Assembly: GCF_023078275.1 (NCBI RefSeq)
Contig: NC_062994.1
Location: 10,487,545-10,551,544 of the forward strand
DNA: 64,000 nucleotides
Source: Leguminivora glycinivorella
Lineage: Eukaryota > Arthropoda > Insecta > Lepidoptera > Tortricidae
Direction of reading: 5' to 3'
This document shows, in pieces, positions 34,301-40,300 of this stretch. Both the position numbers and the translations under genes were made by a program. The notes below the pieces were generated by a model. It ran no database searches and was not told where the DNA came from. It saw nothing but the letters and a program-made list of their open reading frames with translations. The stretch's first letter is position 1. Every line of letters begins with the position of its first letter.

Positions 34301-37300
34301 TCTTAGAAAAGTCTTGTAATGAACTTTGACTACGATAAGGTTTCAAGGTCTGATGATGGAGCCAGAAGATATGAACTGGAACTACATGATGGAACATAAA
34401 GCTTAAAGCCCCCCGCATAAAAGAAAGATTAACGTAGTATTTAAAATAAGTTGAGTTAGCGTTTTCTTGTGACCTTTCAGAGCAAACAAAGGGGGGCTCG
34501 GGGGGGGAAGCCCCCCGCATAAAACAAAGAATAACGTAGTATTTAAAATAAGTTGGGTTAGCGTTTTCTTGTGACCTTTCAGAGCAAACAAAGGGGGGCT
34601 CAGCCCCCCGCATAAAAGAAAGATCAACGTTGTATTTAAAATAAGTTGGGTTAAGGTTTTCTTGTGATCCTTAAGAGTAACGAAAAGGGGGGCTCGGGGG
34701 GCGAAGCCCCCGCATGAAAGAAAGATCAACGTAGTATTTAAGATAAGTTGGGTTAGCGTTTTCTTGTGACCTTTAAGAGCAAACAAAGGGGGGCTCGGGG
34801 GGCGAAGCCCCCGCATAAAAGAAAGATAAACGTTGTATTTAAAATAAGTTGGGTTAAGGTTTTCTTGTGATCCTTAAGAGTAAAGAAAAGGGGGGCTCGG
34901 GGGGCGAAGCCCCCGCATGAAAGAAAGGTCAACGTTGTATTTAGAATAAGTTGGGTTAGCGTTTTCTTGTGACCTTTAAGAACAAAGGGGGGCTCGGGGG
35001 GCGAAGCCCCCCGCATGAAAGAAAGATCAACGTAATATTTAAGATAAGTTGGGTTAGCGTTTTCTTGTGACCTTTAAGAGCAAACAAAGGGGGACTCGGG
35101 GGGCGAAGCCCCCCGCATAAAAGAAAGATCAACGTAGTATTAAAAATAAGTTTGGTTAGGGTTTTCTTGTGACCCTTAAGAGTAACGAAAACCCCCGCAT
35201 AAAAGAAAGATTAACGTAGTATTTAAAATAAGTTGGGTTAGCGTTTTCTTATGACCTTTCAGAGCAAACAAAGGGGGCTCGGGGGCGAAGCCCCCGCATA
35301 AAAGAAAGATCAACGTAGTATTTAAGATAAGTTGGGTTAGCGTTTTCTTGTGACCTTTCAGAGCAAACAAAGGGGGGCTCGGGGGGCGAAGCCCCCCGCA
35401 TGAAAGAAAGATCAACGTAGTATTTAAGATAAGTTGGGTAAGCGTTTTCTTGTGACCTTTAAGGGCAAACAAAGGGGGGCTCGGGGGGCGAAGCCCCCGC
35501 ATAAAAGAAAGATAAACGTTGTATTTAAAATAAGTTGGGTTAAGGTTTTCTTGTGATCCTTAAGAGTAAAGAAAAGGGGGCTCGGGGGCGAAGCCCCCCG
35601 CATGAAAGAAAGGTCAACGTAGTATTTAGAATAAGTTGGGTTAGCGTTTTCTTGTGACCATTAAGAGCAAACAAAGGGGGGCTCGGGGGGCGAAGCCCCC
35701 CGCATGAAAGGAAGATCAACGTAGTATTTAAGATAAGTTGGGTTAGCGTTTTCTTGTGACCTTTAAGAGCAAACAAGGGGGGCTCGGGGGGCGAAGCCCC
35801 CCGCATAAAAGAAAGATAAACGTTGCATTTAAAATAAGTTGGGTTAAGGTTTTCTTGTGATCCTTAAGAGTAAAGAAAAGGGGGGCTCGGGGGCGAAGCC
35901 CCCGCATGGAAGAAAGATCAACGTAGTATTTAGAATAAGTTGGGTTAGCGTTTTCTTGTGACCTTTAAGGGCAAACAAAGGGGGCTCGGGGGCGAAGCCC
36001 CCGCATAAAAGAAAGATAAACGTTGTATTTAAAATAAGTTTGGTTAAGGTTTTCTTGTGATCCTTAAGAGTAAAGAAAAGGGGGCTCGGGGGCGAAGCCC
36101 CCCGCATGAAAGAAAGGTCAACGTAGTTTTTAGAATAAGTTGGGTTAGCGTTTTCTGTGACCTTTAAGATCAAACAAGGGGGGGCTCGGGGGGCGAAGCC
36201 CCCCGCATAAAAGAAAGATAAACGTTGTATTTAAAATAAGTTGGGTTAAGGTTTTCTTGTGATCCTTAAGAGTCAAGAAAAGGGGGGCTCGGGGGGCGAA
36301 GCCCTCCGCATGAAAGAAAGATCAACGTAGTATTTAGAATAAGTTGGGTTAGCGTTTTCTTGTGACCTTTAAGAGCAAACAAAGGGGGCTCGGGGGGCGA
36401 AGCCCCCCGCATAAAAGAAAGATAAACGTTGTATTTAAAATAAGTTGGGTTAAGGTTTTCTTGTGATCCTTAAGAGTAAAGAAAAGGGGGGCTCGGGGGC
36501 GAAGCCCCCCGCATGAAAGAAAGATCAACTTAGTATATAAGATAAGTTGGGTTAGCGTTTTCTTGTGACCTTTAAGAGCACACAAAGGGGGGCGAAGCCC
36601 CCTGCATAAAAGAAAGATCAACGTAGTATTTAAAATAAGTTTGGTTAGGGTTTTCTTGTGACCCTTAAGAGTAACGAAAAGGGGGCTCGGGGGGCGAAGC
36701 CCCCCGCATAAAAGAAAGATTAACGTAGTATTTAAAATAAGTTGGGTTAGCGTTTTCTTGTGACCTTTCAGAGCAAACAGAGGGGGTTCGGGGGGCGAAG
36801 CCCCCGGCATAAAAGAAAGATGAACGTTGTATTTAAAATAAGTTGGGTAATGGTTTTCCTGTGACCCTTAAGAGCAAATAAAGGGGGCTCGGCAAAAAAG
36901 AAATACTTAAATTTTGTTTGAATTAGTTGAAATGTGACAATATTTTCTAATCGAGTCAAACAAAATCCCACTAGCTGAGAGCTTCAAAACAATGTATGGC
37001 GAAAGTATGTCTCTCTAATGTCTTCAAAAAGTCCGCGATGGCACATATCTATATTGTCTATCTTTTACGGATAACTTACTAGGTATAAACATTTTTATGA
37101 TAATACCGTAATAAGAAGGTAGACTCTACTTATTATTAAGTAGCAATTAGCAATAAGTACACGTTAAGCCACAAATGACATGTAAAATCCGCCTACTTGA
37201 AATAAATTTATGTATAAATGTTAAAAGTATTATTTGATTATTAATGACTAAAAAGTATAAAATAAATTAATAGTTTAAAAAACTATAAAACACGCTTTTA

Positions 37301-40300
37301 TAAATGCACGTAAAAGCCAAAAATAAATTATGGATCGTTCAAGTTGTCTCTATTTGTGAGCTGAAGTTTAAAAACTATGTGCTTTTAATTATAATATTTG
37401 ATTGTAAAAGCGTGGGGCGCTGGAACAGGAAAGACTTTCTTGTAAACAAATACTAATCCGAACTTCCTAGCGAATGAAGTTGCATAAGAACATAACGTTT
37501 ACATATGCCGCCTAAGGGTTACCAAAGAGAACCAAAGATATCTCGTCCACGAACAAGAACTCTGCATCCTGTCACTGTAGACACTTTCCCCTTTTGTACT
37601 TTGATTACCGGGAAAAAGCGGCGTTCTAAGTGTCGGTGACTGTCGACTCTCCTCGCTACTAGCGCATATTTTGTCTGAGTTCGACAAACTGGTACCTACT
37701 TTGAACACTGACTTTTAATTGATTTGACTGTTTAATGTAGAACCTACTAGTAATGCTGCAACTCCAGTTAGCGCGTCAATCTGTGTAACCTCCTTCCCGT
37801 AACATAGCATAATTTGATTTATCAGCAAGTTATACAAATATTCTTTCCTGTTCCAGCGCCCCACGCTTTTACAATCAAATATTATAATTAAAAGCACATA
37901 GTTTTTAAACTTCAGCTCACAAATAGAGACAACTTGAACGATCCATAATTTATTTTTGGCTTTTACGTGCATTTATAAAAGCGTGTTTTATAGTTTTTTA
38001 AACTATTAATTTATTTAAGTGGAGATAGTTGAAGGGATGGAGAGTGACATAGGCTACTTTTTGTTTCGTTCTAACGCGAGCGAAGCCGCGGGCAAAAGCT
38101 AGTCTTTAATAAAATTAACATATTTTTTTTATTTTTTATTTATTCTATATTAAAAATCTTACATTTGTTCATATACCAGAATGCCATGAAACCCTATCAG
38201 GTTTGTGTTGACACTCGATTCGTGGATACATTTTACACTTAATTTATTGTGATACATAGGATAAATTAAAATTACAAATCAATAACTTACACCACAAAAT
38301 TAGCGGGTAAAAATGAAATAGCACCCACTCAAGTAGATACACAACCGACCGTGCATTGCACAGAGATGGGCAAAATGTAATCGACTAACGATTAACGATT
38401 AAAATTACAAGATTTAATTGCGACTGACGATTGAAAACCACGAATGATCAATCTTAGTTGTATAGAGCGCGACTAATTTAGTTGCAACTAAATTAGTTGC
38501 CGATTGATTTCGGACAACTAAATTTTGTAATCGACTAATTAGTTAGACTTATTTCTCGCAACTAATGTTGACAGACTGATTAGGACATCTTAACGAATGT
38601 TTAAACATATCATCATGTATTACCTACTTAAGATATTTTAACCATTTCTAAGGAGTTAGATCGGTGTTCTAACTATTATTTTGCTACTACAGTCACTTTG
38701 AAATTGGATTAAATTTCTCTTATCTAAGGGTAAATAAAAAATGGGTACTTTGTTTGTGCATTAGTAAAATAACATTAAAAAAACACAATAAAAGTACCCG
38801 GTTGACTGGTTTAAATACATTTCCAAAAAAAAATGTTTGATTTATTTTTTGAATAATTCTACAACCGTAAGAGTTAAGTCGCTAGTTTTTTAGAGCAATT
38901 CATTGTATTTGACCTACGGAACCTTCCCTTAAAATTAACGGAATTCAATAAAAACATGGTGTATAGTATGTACCAAATATCGTGAAATTCGTTGTTGCCA
39001 TTATATAAATTTGAATGTAGAATGCCGCAAGGAAGATGAACAATAATTAACGCTGAGAGTTCTTTTACATTACAAAGAGGTTTAAATATTTTAATGACAA
39101 CAAAATAGTGCGCGTAGATAATAGATAAACAATATGCAGATGTTTGATTCAATAGAACGTCTTATTTTTAGAAGATGCGTCGGCCCTTGCACCAAAATGA
39201 AATTATTTCCAGGTAAGTAGGATTAGTCATTTAGCCCAATGTTTTGTCACCACGTGCCACTAAAAAGAGTTTTACTATCGACAGAGACAGCAAAATACTG
39301 GTAATTTCTATGTCTAAGATTTACTCAGTATCGTATAATTTAAAGTATTGCAATAACATACTTAATTGTTTTGTTTGCTACTTGTGAACACTGCAGTTTT
39401 TCGCTATTTTTCGTTACCGATATATCGTTATAATATTGCATTGTCATTCAAGCATTACAAATTAAACGTGTATACGTAATTTTAGCTCAATCGGTCGAAT
39501 ATATCTACTTCAAAATAATCCACAAAATTCTCCTGTGCATTCTCCAATGTTATATACATACCTACTTGTAGTTACAAATAAGATATAAATGCAAAAACGG
39601 CCGACTGTGTAGTTTTAATGATTTATTCGTGGAATTTAGTCGATTGAAACTAAAACTAATTTAGTTGTTAGTCGAACATTCCCACAACTAATTTAATCGC
39701 AACTAAATCAATCGCGATTGAATAATGACGATTGATATTTTTAGTCGATTGATTAGTTAACTAAAAAATCAATCGATTGATGCCCATCTCTGGCATTGCA
39801 TTCCTTATCTCACTGCATCGTGCGCGTCAAGAAGGACTTAAGCGGCTAAGGTTTTCCGTAAGCGTATCGCGTTAGTTAAGTAGACGTTAATTAGAATAGA
39901 TCGGACGAGTTTGCGTAGGCACTGAGTGGGGCGAGTGGCGGATACAGGATGATTTTCTTAGCTACCAGCCAATAATTGATCCAAGAATAATTAGTTAATA
40001 TATATGCATTAGCTATTAAGCTTAATTAGTTGTAGGTGTTTAATTATTTCTTATTTAATATCTTTGTAAATGTGTATATATTATATATAATTAATAATTT
40101 TAACATAATATGTTAGAAATTATGTAGAGATGCAATCAAAAAAGTATTTTTTAAGTAAGTTCTTTTTATTTTTCTCGTTTATAGTTTCTTTTAGGTTTAA
40201 GGGTATCTCGTTAAATAGTCTTGGTGCTATATACGCTATTGTTCTTTCGCCATATTTGTTGATACTGTTAATAATTCTTACTTTCTTTTGAGAAATCTTT

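Larger units (their letters stand above)
33627..38103 (+). mobile_element. Lep1-ended composite element, 4.5 kb
   Basis: The left end (33627-33713) is Lep1-like from CATACTAATATTATAAATGG to GACGTGATTTTT. The right end (about 38017-38103) resumes at the very next Lep1 position, AAGTGGAGATAGTTGAAGGG, and ends with the hairpin and CTAGT. Between them are 4.3 kb holding two tandem arrays and a large inverted repeat. The insert starts AACACGCTTTTATT and has AACACGCTTTTAT and its complement near its far end. Either a larger element inserted in Lep1, or Lep1 is a deletion product of a long Helitron-like parent. No Rep/helicase frame is seen. Confidence 0.6.

Noticed and set aside
34400..36895. CRISPR-like array
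   Set aside because: Direct repeats have no distinct spacers and the units are about 103 bp and contiguous; this is a eukaryotic minisatellite.
33957..36971. Minus-strand frames up to 218 codons
   Set aside because: Produced by minisatellite units whose length is near a multiple of three. Frame breaks at units of other length; no start context or domain.
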